This document shows, in pieces, positions 23,201 to 37,335 of a DNA stretch of 64,000 bases. The notes beneath the pieces are model-generated. The model saw only the letters and a program-made list of their open reading frames with translations. It ran no database searches and had not been told where the DNA came from. Source of the stretch: Centropus unirufus. Its lineage: Eukaryota; Chordata; Aves; Cuculiformes; Centropidae. Each line of letters starts with the position of its first letter. Positions within the stretch are counted from its first letter, which is position 1. Where the stretch lies: contig VYZI01000148.1 of the NCBI GenBank assembly GCA_013397695.1, positions 248,001-312,000 on the forward strand. The letters are read 5' to 3'. A program made the translations under genes and the position numbers.

Positions 23201-26200
23201 GAGCACAACACTGACCAGAGGTTTCACCCTTGGCCAAGTTTATCCTTGCTCTGAGTTCTCTGATAGTAAAGGACATATCAGCAGGCATTAATTGAACCTG
23301 GTATCTCCAAGTGCTTTGGACATGAACGCAATTGCTTTCTTTGACGGAAGGAGGAGTGGGACTTACATAAGAACAAGAAAGCATCATACCCTCTTGCAAA
23401 CTAATAAGTACATTGTGTGCTGAGACAAGGGCTGCAGAAAGAGGAGGCAGCGGGCATAGATGGGTTCTTCAAACAGTGTCCTTGGCCAAGCTTCCAAGAT
23501 GTCCTTGACTATGCTTTTACACGCTTGTATAAGCTAAACACATCCGAAGAAATCTGCAGCTGCAAGGATAAGTGAAGAACAACACGACCAGAGCAGAGTG
23601 CAGCCCTGGCAGTGGAGTCTTGAGGGCACCCTGCAGGGTACATTGGAGGAGCCTGAGTCCTGTCTTACTCTTTGGACCATCTGGGTGTGTGGACCACATG
23701 GGAGTTTGAGCTCTGCTCCAGCAGTGCGTAGGGTGTACTCACAGGCAGGCTCTGGCCCCTTTCTCATAAGCACTAGAGAATGGGAGGGAAAGGAAACATT
23801 AAAACTCCTCTGTGGGGGAGGAAGGGAGGACGCAAGGTCCCATGGGCACAAATGGGCTTTTCTGCAAAATTCTCACATCTTCTCATAGACTCATAAAAGT
23901 GACCATCATCTGCATTTTTTTCGCATGAGAGCATTAATCCCTACAAGGGAATAAGCAGAGTATACCTTACTTTGCATTTTTCTAAGTAGGAATGACATGC
24001 CAAGAATATCCTCTTGAACAATTATTCAAGAAAAAATACAGGAGACTTTGCCAAGTGCTACATACCAGGAAGCACTTTTATCCACATGACCAAAAAGAAT
24101 TGCCTTCATCAGTGCTTTCATCGTAACAGGCTTTCCTGTGCTTGAGAGCTAAAATCCATTGTTACATCTACAAAAAAGATTGGTGAGAGTTGTTTTGCAC
24201 TGTATTTCCTACACTTTATCTGACAGACCATTCCTCACAAAGGTGCTTGGGCTGATCCAGGCATTTATACGTACATATGAGATGATAGCAATTCAGTATT
24301 GCAAAATGAGTTCTGCCTCCCGTTATTACACATACTGTTTGAAAATTAAAGGGGAATGAGGATGAGGGATGTAACTTACACTGCATTACGGTTCTTCAAA
24401 CACCAGTCTGATGTAAATCTTCATCAGCTTTCCTTTACACAACAAAAGAACATAAAACTGCCACCCAGAAGCAGTGCCTGTCTTTTTCCTCACTTGATCA
24501 GCAGGGTGTTGGCAGAAACTAAAATTCATCAGTAATTAAAAAATTAAACTTTTAAAATGTTGTAAGGATCAAAGGATATGAAAAGAAATCCTTGCAGACA
24601 CCTTTCAAAAGCAAATGCACATTTAGTGTCTTGTGTGGGGTAAGAAGTTTCCAATGAGGTTTGCGGTGTCATTTACTTGTAGGTCACATCTGTATCAACC
24701 AAAAGGATTAATCAACATTCTTTCTGATCTAAAAAGCCATGTGTTTCAGACACCAGTGTTCTCACGAGGAAGAGACTGCATCCTGGGAAGGATTCATGAA
24801 GAGGACCACCTGACAGAAACCTCTCCCGAGGTTTGGTCACTCAGTCTTCGTAAGCAGAAAAGAGGAGAGCAACACAGCAACCAGGGCCACAGCTCTGTTT
24901 CCCTCAAGCCCAGGAAGCCGTCATCGCAAAGGGCATTCACGTGTGGTGCCACTGGCCATGCAGTGCCTCTGCCTCCCAGGCAGGATGTACAAGTCATTTT
25001 CTTTTTTATTACCAGAGGCAGGGATGTCACTACAGGGTCCCAGTGGCTTTAAGGTACATCATTGGCAAATGTCATCACCACCATTGCCAACATGGTGATA
25101 CTTGGAGAAGAGGTCTGGGGGGGAGGGCCATCTCTGGTGAAAAGGGACTTTGGAAGAGACCTGTGGTGGGTCTGACGAGACAACAGCAGTTGTCTCCTGA
25201 AATATCCTTAACAGGGGAATTATAGGAAAACAGCTTTAAAATTGTCATCCCAGACCATCAGGAGGTTGCATGGGCATTTCTACACTGGTATGGGAAGGGT
25301 AAATATAAGCAACAGTGACTTTCTTCCTCTTACAGCCCTTGCCATTGTAACAAAACTACAAAACAAAACCTGTCCTACTGAACAGCTTGTGATTTACTGT
25401 CATTGCATAAAACCCTTCGAGATAATAACTGAGCCCAAATGCTGCTATACAACTTAGGTGCTCTCTTCAAGGCCATAATGAAACAAATTAACCAAAATCT
25501 GACTTGGGGGAAGGTGGGGAGGCTTTTCAGAATACTGTAATGATTTTGCAGTAGGCGTTGTGGTCCCCAGCACCATCCTCAGCTGCAATTTATTGGCTTC
25601 ACCATCAGACATCATGGAGGGGCAAGGAAGGACTTCCAGCGGTGAACAAAAGGAAGCCCAATTGCTGTCACTTGCCAGGTTTGCCATGTCTGAATGCAGG
25701 CCCGCTCTCGCAGGGGCACTCAGCCAGGGCTGGAAAGGCACACAGAAGAGAGGCAGAATGGGAGGCCGGCAAGAATTAGAACAATAAGAAGCAATGTGGC
25801 CTGTCCCCCTGGGGTGCTGGCAGGAGATCAGCTCTGCCAAGGGCACAGGGCCGGGGTACATTTCCCCCGAGCTCAGGGAGGAGGTCACACCAGCCCCAGG
25901 AGTGCGGTTCTACGGGCTGTCCTTGCCTGCCCTGTGCCCAGGAGGCTTTGCTGGAGACTGGTAAAAATGCCACTTTCCTACTGGGTTTGCTCTGCTGAGG
26001 AGGAAGGGAGTGTGTGTGTGGTCTCCTGGCTTATGAAAGGCTCAGCGTTTTATTGCTCCTTAGCTTCAGCATAACTGAATTGCAGCAGTTTGTCTGCCGT
26101 CCAGGCCAAGCATGCCTTAACTTGCATAAAAGGAAATTATCATTGAGGGTTTCCAGCTAAGACCATTTCTATACCAGGGTAAAACTGAAGCATTTTGACA

Positions 26201-29200
26201 CATTTAGCTAATCTGTGCTGTAATCTAAACAGCGGGAAAGAACCCACAGGTAGCTGGTATCCACTACAAATACAATCCCTTCCTCCACAGAAAGGCTTGA
26301 AACCTTTCTCATTAAAATTTTACCATGGGCACAAAAAAGCCAGGAATCCCTGAGGGTTCATTCATCCTCATGACCATCACATTTCCCTAGTAAGGACAGG
26401 CTCTTGGCTAGGCTGAAGCAGTCATGAAAGGTAAGTCTGGAGGGAACATGAAGAGCTTTGCTTTGATAAACTACTGCAGCTGGACAGCCTGAGCTCTACT
26501 AAGCATTAATCAGCTTAATTTAATTTATTCCTTTATTTTGGGAAAGGTTAATGAAGTTCACCTATGGGAAAAACTATAGCAGCGAGCTGTATTCACTAAG
26601 CAAATGCATTAAGCATTCAAAGGAATTTAAAGGTATGAAACTATAACATCACTCACAGCATATAAACCAAAAGGCAGGCTGTGTTTTCATCTTTAAGCTC
26701 TTGATTGTGGCTGTTACGGTTCTTAGAACAACAGTCAGATGCCAGTAAAGAGCCAAACTACATTACAGTTACAAATAAATTGTCAAAATTATCCTAAAAA
26801 CTGATGTTATCATTTACCAATAAAACACTAATAGTTAAAAGTATTAATAAGCTAATTACATTCAAAAATGTCACAAACAAATCTAAAACTGTGCATTTCA
26901 GGGAACCACATTTGAACAGTGAAGGAAAGGCCACGCAATCATACACAATCTGTTCCTATCGAAATTTATCCTGTCCAGAAAAGAAAGCACACTAATACAT
27001 CACTGTGTGGGAGGGGGAAAGGCTCTTCAGCTGCCCCGTGAAGAGTGAATAAACTTATACCTCCTGTAAACCTTTGAGATTCATCTGAAGTACAGTACTA
27101 ACAGGAGTCTCAGTTTTCCGTGAAGCATGTCTACATCTGTCTTGTGGCTCCTGAGTGTTTCCAGTGCAAGTCAGAAGCTCAAATTTCCAGTGCTTTTCTG
27201 GGAAAGAAGATGTGTAAAATACAGGAGGCTGAGGAGTTAGAGCCCAGATCCTGTGACGAGCCGACCGAGACAGTGAGCTCCTGCGCACAGAGGGGCCCGT
27301 CTCCCAACTAGGAGCTTAGTGGCGGCATTGGAGCTACAGAGCTGGGGTTTCCTGAGGAATCCAGCATCTTTGCTCAACAATTATAATCTAATGTATTAGC
27401 AAGGTCTTTCAGCTAGACGAATGTCTCTCAAACTCCTAACAGTGGCATTTGGAGTAGGATCCCCACAGCATCCAAGCTCTGATCGACTACCAGAGAGACA
27501 TGTTGAGTGGTTAGAGGAAAGTAATTCTTTCTGCTGACCAACAGGGGTGCCGCTGGGGTAGGTTAAGGTCTGCCTAAAGCTGCAAAGTGCCTTTCTAATA
27601 CCCTCTCTTTGCTGCTTAGGAATTCCTTGGAGCCAATCAGTGCTAGCATTTTGACATCCCCACTAAAGACATCTATAGGGGCCAGCGCATGCTGGCCAAT
27701 TTGGTTTTATCGCCCACAGAATGGAACTACAAACCTACTAACTGTGCTCTGGACTCACCTCTTTGCAGGTGACAATGAGGGGAGCTATTCTGGAAGAGAC
27801 AACGTGTCATGTCTTCATTGCAAAACTGGAGGTGAGGTTCCCAGAGGCAGAGTGGAGCAATGGAGCCTGGCTCTAGCCTGGCTCAGTTTGCTTGCTAACA
27901 GATTGCTTCAAGGATGTTTGCATGTCCTTCATCCAGAATCAGGCCTTGGTCAGTAAAAGTGCAGCAGCAACTCCAGAAGCAATTCAAGCGCCAAAAGCTG
28001 ATCTCCTAGCTTTATCAATACTGCTCTTTCAGTTGTCTTTCCTCAGTGCCAGTGGGATATTCAGGCTTTACCTGGAAATTGTTGCCTTTAACAATCAATG
28101 CTGCTTTTGATATTCATCTTCTTTGAGCTACTGGTTCCTTCTACCACTTCCCTAATTCAAATGGGAAATTACTCATGCATCATATGATCAGCTTCTAGAG
28201 ACCTGTCCAGATACAGGTTAAGTATTAATGGCTTATCTTGGCTTAAGGGGTTATCTCAACTATTCAAAGCACTTCCGTGTAGTTACAGCATTCATAAATC
28301 TGATCCTGTATGCAAATTGCATTTCAGTTGTACAAACTCTTACTACGTGTCGTTAAACAATCTCTACCATGACATTGGCTTTTCAAAGATATTACGCGAT
28401 ACACAGGTAGGTGATGGACTAGTAGTTCCGCTATTTCACTTTTGCACATCTTTAGAGCTCTCAGGTGAAAAATGTGGTCCTGCTGGTAACTCTTTATTGA
28501 TTCTCCATGAGGTGCCCTCTTACAGCAATGCCTTTTCATAAGTTTACCATTGCCAAGGTTCAGTTCTCCAGCGATGTTTCAGGTACAGGACATTCTGAAG
28601 TCATCCTTCATTCCTATGAAAGCAAATTAAATGGGAGTTGTGAAAATGCCAAGAGAGTAAAAAAACATAACTTTTCTCTGCCAGGCCACGTCATAATGCT
28701 CCCTCCAGGAGCATTAAAAACCTCCTAATTGAACTTCCCATGGCATTCCTTGAAAAGGTCTATGGATCAGCAGTGGAAAAAAGCAAAGGCTTATGCTCAC
28801 AGCAGCCTCTTTTCCTGTTCAGTTGTGTTTCTTTCTCTGCCTACACTCTCCTGGTTCAAAAGGAATGAACAAACAACAGATCATGGTGCATAGGCATGTG
28901 TTTTTTTAAGTAGGATGAGTCTTTATGAAATAAAAGTTTCTGTAACAAAGGCTTTTAGACACTGGGGCTTTTTATACATTGCTCACATATAATTTAGTAA
29001 TGAGTACTTTCCAGTGTGGTTAGGCCGTTGTGGACCCAATTATCCCATTACTGCGACTGACTGCACAAACAGAGTAATTGTACAGAGAATGTGCCCAAGT
29101 ACTTTGCATTCATGATTTTGTAGCCTGGTGTTTTAGTGCTATGCCAGAGTGGGGATCACTCACCCTGTTTATTAACACCTCTGCCCTCACAGAAGGAGGT

Positions 29201-32200
29201 CTTAGTGCATATTTTGGGAGAAAACTTTCTGGGTTTTCACAAAAGGCAACTAACAGTAGAAGCACCATGAGGTATCTGGCAAGCAGAAAAAGTAAATGTC
29301 TCCTGTGCAGGTGACATTGAAGTTATATTCTTCTGGCTTTTCTAAGCTTCCCTTCCTCATTCCTTGCAGGCGCTGAAAAATCGTAGCAGCCTCATTAACC
29401 AGAAATTTGCATGCAACTGAAATAAACCTAGAGTGAAAACTGAATATTCTCTATTATCTTAATGGAACATTAGGGTTTAATGCATGCCACAAAATACAAA
29501 CACGAATCTAAGTTGCAACAAATTTCAGCATTCTTTATGTTTTTACTCTTGACACCTGGGTTTGGCTTGGGAAGAGAGAGGTGCATCTGTCAAGTCTGTG
29601 CCTGTGCAACAGCAGTACAAAGAATCAGGCAAATTGTTCTTCAGGACTCAAGTCTGCCCAATAAGAGCAGATTGCATGGGCAGTTGTAAGTAAATTAGAT
29701 CAAAAACTCATGTGAAGCAGAAGCAGGGTACATATTCTTCCACAAACTGAAGCAATGTATTTCCCTTCACACTTACATTTCTGACTGTGATTTGTTGTGT
29801 AGGAAATATCATGGCTTGGGACAATTACTGAATAAAATGGCACTATGGGAAAGCAGATATTCCTTGTGGGATGCAGCAGAAGTAAAATCACAGCTTGTTT
29901 TCAATTGCTTCTATAAACCTTACCTTGCAAACATAAAAAGCGTGAGTATTTTTGCATTGATACAGCAATATCCTTACAGTGTTAATCTTTTTCCTGTTAA
30001 TCTCCTGGATTCCCACAGTGCATAGCTCTCTTGTATTTGTCCCTTATCCTAAAAAGTAGTTGATCAAACTCCGGGCCCATGTTTATCTTGCTGGAGGCAA
30101 TTAGCTAGGACCAGCTGTCAAAGCCACAGCCGGTTCCTAGCGTATATGTGTGCAGATTGTCAGCATGCACAAGTAAGAGCATATGCCTTCCAGAAGATAA
30201 TGATTCTGATCTTAAACTGGAAATGGGTTTTGTTTGGTAGAATAACACATGGAGAGCCAGATAACATCATAACCAGATACTACAATATTTCAATAAATAA
30301 TTCAACCTCAGGTCTATTTTTGTTTGGTAGATTGTTAGCACAGCAGCTGCTTTTAATATAAGCTCCAGTTTATCTACACCCTCCCAGTACTTAGAGGTTT
30401 TGAATACTCCTTTTGAATTTAGTCTCATCTCTATTCTTAAAAGCTCATTTATCTGACAAATACACTGAAAGACCAAGAAACTTCTAGGCTTTGAATAGAT
30501 GGAATAAATTAAAGTGTTGGGCATAAGAAGTGAACATTTTATTCAAATATACAACATCCCCTGCACATCAGTGTTTTCAACATTTTGTCTTATTTAGAAT
30601 CTGTTTAGCTGCAATATTATTAGAAACACTAGTTAAGTGCTAATTATGGCAGGAAAAAAAAATAATGTTACCAATTTGTTAACCCAAAACATCTACCTCC
30701 TCTTGAATGAGAACTGTCAAATAAGATAAATAAAGAGCTCTTTGAAATCTATATAAAGCCTTCTGTGGCTAAGTATGTTCTATATCAAACCTCTGTAATT
30801 CCCAACAAATTCAAAATGTTAAACGGATAAAGAAAAAAATGAAGACTAAGTTCATAGTAATTGCTCAGTACAGGTCAGACAGGGGAACATTTCTTTCCAG
30901 GAGTGCCTTACCAGGATTGAGAAACGCTGTACTTGGGTTGAGATATATTTCTACTGATGAGCTTTATTCCCTGGCACTCCCAAACACACTGCCCCAGAAG
31001 AGAACATCAAAGGCCAGAGGCTTTTCTGTGCAAGTGGCTTTAGGAAGAGAAAGTGTTATCAGGGCTGACAAGGTTGGAGTAGCTCATTGGGAAACTGAGA
31101 CAACCATCTGCTCGAAGGGAAGTTTAAACCCAATGTGGTGATCTCTTCTGAAACTGGGAAGTAGAGAAAGAGCAGCCACAAAATGCTGAAGCTTGAGCTG
31201 TGAGTAACTGCACTGCCTTATAATAAGAGGGAGCCTATTAAAAGCAGACAAATTAACGTCTTGGCAAGAAGCAAGACGAGAAAGTCTTTCCCTTTTCTGA
31301 AGGGAAAAGAATGTATAATGGACTGCCTCAGCATAATTTTGACTGCTAATTTTGATGTTTTTAGCTAAGGCACAACTCCCAAGCAGCAGAGGAGTTCGTA
31401 TTATTTTACCTGCTTTTGAATTGTTGAATTCTAGACTATGGAGGTGATGGCTTCTTTAATAAAGGTTGTTGAAATGGAGTTGAAAGCTCACTAGATGGGC
31501 AATTTTGAAACTTGCTATCTGCACACTATATCTTCAAAACTATCACAGGAAGAGAGGCAAGATCATAGAAACATGTCTCTTTTTTTTAGATAGCACTTTC
31601 TGAAGTGCAAGCCAAAGGAGAATATGGGCAAAAGAAGAAATGGGAGATGGGAAATGAAAATGGTGAAGAGATTTTGAAAGTTATCCAAGTAATGTCTCAA
31701 GTGAAAGTAATCCTTGACTATGAATGCAGAGGCTACAAGTTGATGGGCCTTTTGGATAGAGAATTCTTCCTACTAATCAAAAAGAGAAGCTCTATGCAAG
31801 CAATCTAAAAGGAGAATAATGGTATTAGTCACTTCTCATGCTCTGAGATTAACTCCTTTCAAAACACTGATTGCAGCTCTAAATACAGCCCAAAACTGGA
31901 ATTCACAAATCGGATGAGAAAGTGGCAACCTAGGAATTCAGTTTCAGATCTTAGCCATTCTCTTTCTACACAATTAAGAGCACCCTTTATAAGCTCATGA
32001 AGTCCCAGTATATAGTTATTCATCCTATATAGTAAATTTGCCCTATAAGTTGTCTTATGCTTCACCCAATTTGACTGCCCAGGACTGAAAGTTGTGCAAT
32101 GCATGGCAGCCCAATAAACAGCCCAAGCTGCTGCAGGCCTCTGTGAAACGTCTCTCTGTTTGGCTTCAAAATCTCATCAGGCATCTGCATATAGAAGTCA

Positions 32201-32899
32201 GGCTGAACACACTATATCGAAAGTGGGACTCCTTTGACTTATCTGCCATGTTTGGCCTCCCAGTTGACACAGAACCCATGGAGGGAGGCAGGGACAGTTC
32301 TTGCATTGAGCACACGATGTATCACTCTAGGACACCCTTTGTCACTGTCCAGGGCATACCAGTTTTCACCTCTGGATACCTGAGATCACTTTTAACTAAG
32401 CAATAAATTATGTTTTAAAAAGATGTTGAGCCTCTCACAAAGACACCTGGAAAGAATAACACAGAAGACCTATTTTAGGAAGAGGACAGGAGGAAGAAAG
32501 AGGCAGAGCAAAGAAGGTTGTCAGGCAGTAGACACACTTCTGTCAGAGGATGCAAAATCTGTTGCTGTTCTTTATAATTATAACCTACAAAATTAAGCAT
32601 AAGAACCCTGAAGTAGAAGAATTCCATAGATTCTTATTTAATAAGCCTATATGTTTTCTAACAGCTCAAGAAATTAAGTTGCAGAGTTGGTTCCTTCATG
32701 GTTTTTGCCTCAAAGCATCTGGAGGTTGCACACAGCATGTGCCCAGAGCCATTTGCAGGCTCCTAGGAAGATGAGTTTGTCTCAGAAAAGCTTATCCCCT
32801 TCTTTGCCTTTTCTCCCTTGTGCCTGAATATGCATGGTGAATCAGGGCATCCCTAGACACGTCTCAGAGAAGGAATATGTTTGTCCAGCAGAATTCACA

Positions 32900-33300
32900 T
32901 AACTTTAAACAGGCTCTAAAGCTCTTGCCCGAATGAAAGCTTTAACCGCAGCTTAGCTCATACCCTGCCAAATGAAGTCCGTAAGGACTAATAACTCTGC
33001 TGTTAAATGATTATGGAACTGTGTGGTCAGATTGACAAAGCAAGTGCTCATCCTGTGTTGAGTCTGAGGGAAGCAGGTTGAAACTTTATTAACATAGATG
33101 ACTTTTGCTAGAAAAGATCCTAGTATAATTTTAGGCTTAAATAATTATGAGACTAAAACTCTGTACTAATTACATTTCATTATAGGCATTCAGAATGAAC
33201 AGCTGATAACCCAGGTGAAAGTGAATTGCTCTCAGTATGTACATTGACACTGTATTACCTGTATGTTCATTAAAAGCTCATACATTTAAAGAGCATGAAA
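32900..33300. promoter_or_regulatory. Candidate conserved non-coding element
   Basis: The motifs in 400 bases are TGATTA at 33008-33013, a RUNX-type TGTGGT at 33022-33027, TAATTA at 33142-33147 and 33167-33172, CAGCTG at 33200-33205 and CAGGTG at 33212-33217. The segment has no open frame and no repeat. A mixed factor-site cluster of this kind fits a distal enhancer, but chance is a real alternative. Confidence 0.27.
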
Positions 33301-34141
33301 ACTGCCTAAGCACAGCAAGAGAGAAAATAGCGATGCTGAGGTTATGCATTCACTCTTAAATGAGTCCCTTTCACTGTTTCTTAACTGGCAGCATGACATT
33401 TCTCTCTATTTCTTTCTGTGTACAAGACATTTATTTTATATCCTTATCTAACTCCAAAGCAAGTAATTTTTAGTTTAATTATTCCTTAGAGCAGTTATTG
33501 GTTTGTCAGTAGGTATCTAAATATTAATATAACAGAAAAATTTTAAAAATCATTGTTTCTTTTATAATGTCTCCTTTTTCTCCTTTTTAAATTATAATGT
33601 CACTATTCCCCTCCTGAATTAAATGTTTCTTTGAAATATACATAGCTGAATTAGGGTCCAGTTCAGTTCCTATCCAAACAAATTAGCAGAATTCCCAATG
33701 ACGCAAATGAAAGGGAAAATGAGACTAAGTTGTATCTCTCACTCCCAGCCCTATGAAGTGACAGAGCCTGACTGATAGGCCTGAAAGGATACATGATCCA
33801 TGGACAATTCCTATGCCATTGCTGTGTGCGCTGTTCAGTCTCAAACTTTCCATTCTTGGTGGAGTTGTGCCGTACTATTTCTAACACATAAGAGTGTGAG
33901 AAAGTGCTTCATTATTGGTAGAACTGGATCATGGCTACAGAAAAGAAAGGGGTCTCCATCCAATGACTGCAAATCTAGAGGATGTTTGGGCAATTGGTGG
34001 TCTATTCTTCTTAATCACTGTACTTGTTCTCTTATGGTAATGGTCAGACACATTGCCTTGACAAGCTGTTCTTGTTAACTTGTGACTGATCACTACCAAT
34101 CATTTTTTTCTTTTCTTGCTGTATAACTTAGGTAAAACTTT

Positions 34142-34287
34142 ATTTCACAGAGCTTGGGTCTTGTTGGTGATTTCATCAAGGGACCCTGAGTATGCTGCAG
34201 ATTTCCAGATTTTATAATCCTTTGCTTTGCAGATTTTGGGATCTATGATCCTTTGATTTCACAGAGTTTGGGTTTTGTTGGTGATTC
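34142..34287 (+). repeat. Decayed tandem duplication, period 114 bp
   Basis: A 32-bp block starting 'atttcacagagcttgggtct' at 34142 recurs at 34256 with three substitutions. Between the copies lie shorter related pieces ('cagattttataatcctttg' and 'cagattttgggatctatgat'). This suggests an old minisatellite of smaller units that expanded and then diverged. Confidence 0.8.
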
Positions 34288-35504
34288 ATTTTTCTTGGTG
34301 GCTTCTCTGTGGTAAAACACCCTAGCTTCCTTTTTTCTCTTCCTCCTTAGATTGGTAGCTTGGTTTCTGAATGAGACGGAACTTAACTAACCACATTTTC
34401 TGTTTGCCCATCTTCGCTTTTGAACCCTCTGGTTAAACCTATCCTAACGTGAGAGAGCTGCTGATCTCCAAGAGATTCTATTTCTACAAATTCTGGGTAA
34501 CAGCAGAGAAGAGACAGCCAAACCAGATGCCCCACTGAGAGTAAGTTGACAGTGTGAGATGGGTGGTTACTCCTCCTGAATGCCAGTTTGTGCTCCTCTT
34601 GCCAGTGCAGTACTCGGGAAGCACAGGTAGCAAGGTTGGCAATGGGTATTAAAGAGCACAGAGGAAGAGGAGCCAGCGTGAGTGCTACGGGAGTCTTAGG
34701 CAGATGGGATGCCAGACGGCAGAAATTAAAATTCACAAGTGACAACTCACCAACTGAACAGTCTGTAATTTGTATGGGAGAGGAAGAGTGGGAAAGGGGT
34801 CAGTTTGATCACGACTCACAGTCCTTGCACAGATCTAAGTTCTGAAAAAAAACCCAACTGAGTCAGAAGAGGATTCCGCTGAGCTAAAACTAAGTAGAAA
34901 CTTTGGGACTCAACCCACTGGTGGTAAGAGCTCGCTTCCTCCCAGCATTTCCTCCCCAGATGTCAAATGAGTATTTCTCCAGAGTACCAGCTTATCTCAC
35001 TCAGGGCAGCTGTGAAAGCTTGTATCAAGTCCAGCTTCTAAAAGTATCATTTCACCTGGTGTTGCAGTTTTCTCTCTTCCCTCAGCGACAAATCCCACAG
35101 AACTTTCATTTTTGCCTCAGAAATGGGAGAGATCAAATCCCAGCTCTTAAAATCAGAAGACTGCGGTATGTAATGTCTTATAAACACAAAAGTAGGACAA
35201 GAAATATGAAAATCAAATCCCATAGCTCACTCAGTTGTGGGAATTACTTTCATTATGATAGCCAGCACAGCTCTAGCTCAGCTACAGCTAAATTTGTTTA
35301 CATGCATGCTCCATTTTCTTCTTCGCAGCTCCCTTGCCATTTAAGAAAAGCTTAATCTAAAAATGTTTTCCTCATATACCAATTCAATAATCACATTGGC
35401 GAGCTCCTTCAGCATCTTCAGATAAATCCAACTTCTTTCAATCCCCTAACTTCAAGCTTCACCCCACCGAGATGAGGCTGTCCCTCTCCACCCCAAATCA
35501 TGCC

Positions 35505-36300
35505 AGTACCAGGGTAGCCTTTGCTTGTGAAGAATGAGGTGACAAAAGTCATTAGATACATAACCCTTCTTTTCCTCCATTATAACTTGGGTTTCTTCAC
35601 CCACTAGTGGGCCTGTGTTTTTCCTGATCTTACTTTGAAACTAGCATTCTCACAGCATCTGGCTGGTCCCCATCAGAGCGCCTGGGCAGCCTCAGCTCCA
35701 GCTGAGCTTTGTCCTTCCAGATTTTGACACTAAGCACCTAGCACTGCTTTATACCACCTGTCCTTGTTTCTACCGCTTCTCCACTCCCTTCTTATGTGCT
35801 AGTTCAATAAGAAGCTGCTTGTCTAGTCATGCAGACCTTCTGAATTCCCATTCTTCCCATATGACAAGATGGTTCATTCCTGAGCTCTCAGCAAGTTGCC
35901 TTTCAAAACCAGCCAAGTTCTCCTGGGCACCCTTCCCATTCACAGCAGCTCCTTGGGGGATCATGCCAGGCAATCCCTGAACAGGCTTCTGTTTGCTTCC
36001 TCAAAGTCCAGGGTCCTCTGCTTATCTTCCAGCCTTCCTCTGGACCCCAATCTCCAGCATCTTGTGGCTCTGGGCGCCAGGGCTGCCCTGTGTGACCTGA
36101 GCTGCCATCAGCTCTTCGCTGCTTGTGAGCAGTAGATTAAGTCAATCTTTGACCCTGTTCAGCTCACCTGGCACTTCTATGAGGACCCATCACCTATGCA
36201 GACCAAGAGCCTTCTGTGTTTCCTGTCAGATGCTGTGTTGCCCTCCCAGCAGGAGTCCAGGTGCTTGAACAGTGGCCCTTGCCCTCTCCCCACTCCCCCA
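35505..36300 (-). mobile_element. CR1 ORF2 middle fragment, inverted
   Basis: The + strand follows the antisense reading of avian CR1 ORF2 upstream of the reverse transcriptase. In order the blocks are 'gggtagcctttgcttgtgaa' (CR1 ...GTAGCCTTCGCTTGCGAAGAC), 'gtcattagatacataac', 'ccacctgtccttgtttctac', 'gtcatgcagaccttctga', 'ttcctgagctctcagcaagt', 'ctcctgggcaccctt', 'tcaaagtccagggtcctct' and 'gctgtgttgccctcccagca'. Neither end of the full element is present. Its left edge corresponds to about 18450 in the 16.8-kb copy, so it extends beyond where that copy is truncated. The right edge is uncertain by about 100 bases. The coding frame is broken. Confidence 0.82.
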
Positions 36301-37335
36301 AGGATGGAAGCATGCAAGCACAAATATAGTCAGGACCTTGCGCTAGTTCCCAGGGAACAAGCACCCTTCTGCTGTGGATAAGCACTGCCTGTCACTACCA
36401 CCAGGCATTTTCATCCATGGCTGCTATTAAACTTTGTAAGACCTTCCTCAATGGTTTGCCATTGAAGAGGCTTCTGGTCTTCTGTTTTTAAGAGCCTTTC
36501 TATCAGTTACAGTAAGACTTAATACAATGAAAATAATACCCCTTAAAATATCTGAACCTTTGTACTCCTTTCTGAAAATAACAGGAACATCAAGCCCAAC
36601 TACTGCTTATCAGTTGCTGATGCAATTGGAAGATGGTTTACATGCAATACATCTTTCCAGTCTGTTTTCCAGTTTGTTCTGATGTTCAATTCTTTTCTGG
36701 CATGACATCCATATATCTTACCCTGCTCAAGTTAAAGACTTCTTTTTTAAAATTTTAATACATCATCTGGGCTTTGAGAGGGAATGCTGATCGTTAAAAA
36801 AAAATAAATCGTATTTAAGAAAGATTTCTTTATTTACAGTTAAATAAGATTACCATGTCTGTAGTATAACAATTCTATTAAGCTCAACTACACTTTGTTC
36901 AATCTGTGATTACAAAACCACAGTTTACTAAAAGCTGAGATTCAGCTGAATGGATTGTGGGGTCAGGGAAATGTTTTCAGCATAGCGGTAACAGAGTCTT
37001 ATTTCCCTGACAACAATAGCCTGTTTGAGAAAACTCACTCTGGGATAGAATGGTACATTTGTGGGGGAAATGATATACTGGCTTGGCACTGGCAGCAGTT
37101 TGTCAGGCTGAGTGGCTAAACCAGTACACTTTGTATCAGTGGGACATGGCCTTAGTACTACAATTCACTACATCAACGTTTTTATAACACCTAGAATCTT
37201 CCGTGCTTAAATTCAGATGAAAATAATGCAGAACTTGATGAAAAAGTAGTTAACCTTTGAAAGCCTTTGCATCTAAATTGCCTAAATACCTGAATGCTTC
37301 CAGCAGGAGCCTGATTCTGGTATCTACAGTGGCCT

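Larger units (their letters stand above)
18891..35504. other. Long spacer without recognised gene
   Basis: This is 16.6 kb of mostly AT-rich sequence. Open frames reach 150 codons (34903-35355, + strand) but lack recognisable domains, and most overlap equally long frames on the other strand. A GC-richer patch lies at 25530-25990 with overlapping frames on both strands and modest CpG. Candidate conserved elements and a decayed tandem repeat are listed separately. I see no CR1, tRNA, snRNA or processed pseudogene. Confidence 0.55.

Noticed and set aside
24633..25052. 139-codon + strand open frame with an overlapping - strand frame
   Set aside because: Equal-length frames on both strands in a moderately GC-rich patch indicate a composition effect. 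No homology is recognised.
25454..26074. GC-rich patch with 126-144-codon frames on both strands, possible exon or second CpG island
   Set aside because: CpG dinucleotides are too few for a promoter island, and the opposing frames lack recognisable domains.
34903..35355. 150-codon + strand open frame
   Set aside because: Composition looks random (His/Ser/Lys-rich end from AT-rich DNA), with no recognisable domain and no promoter-type context.
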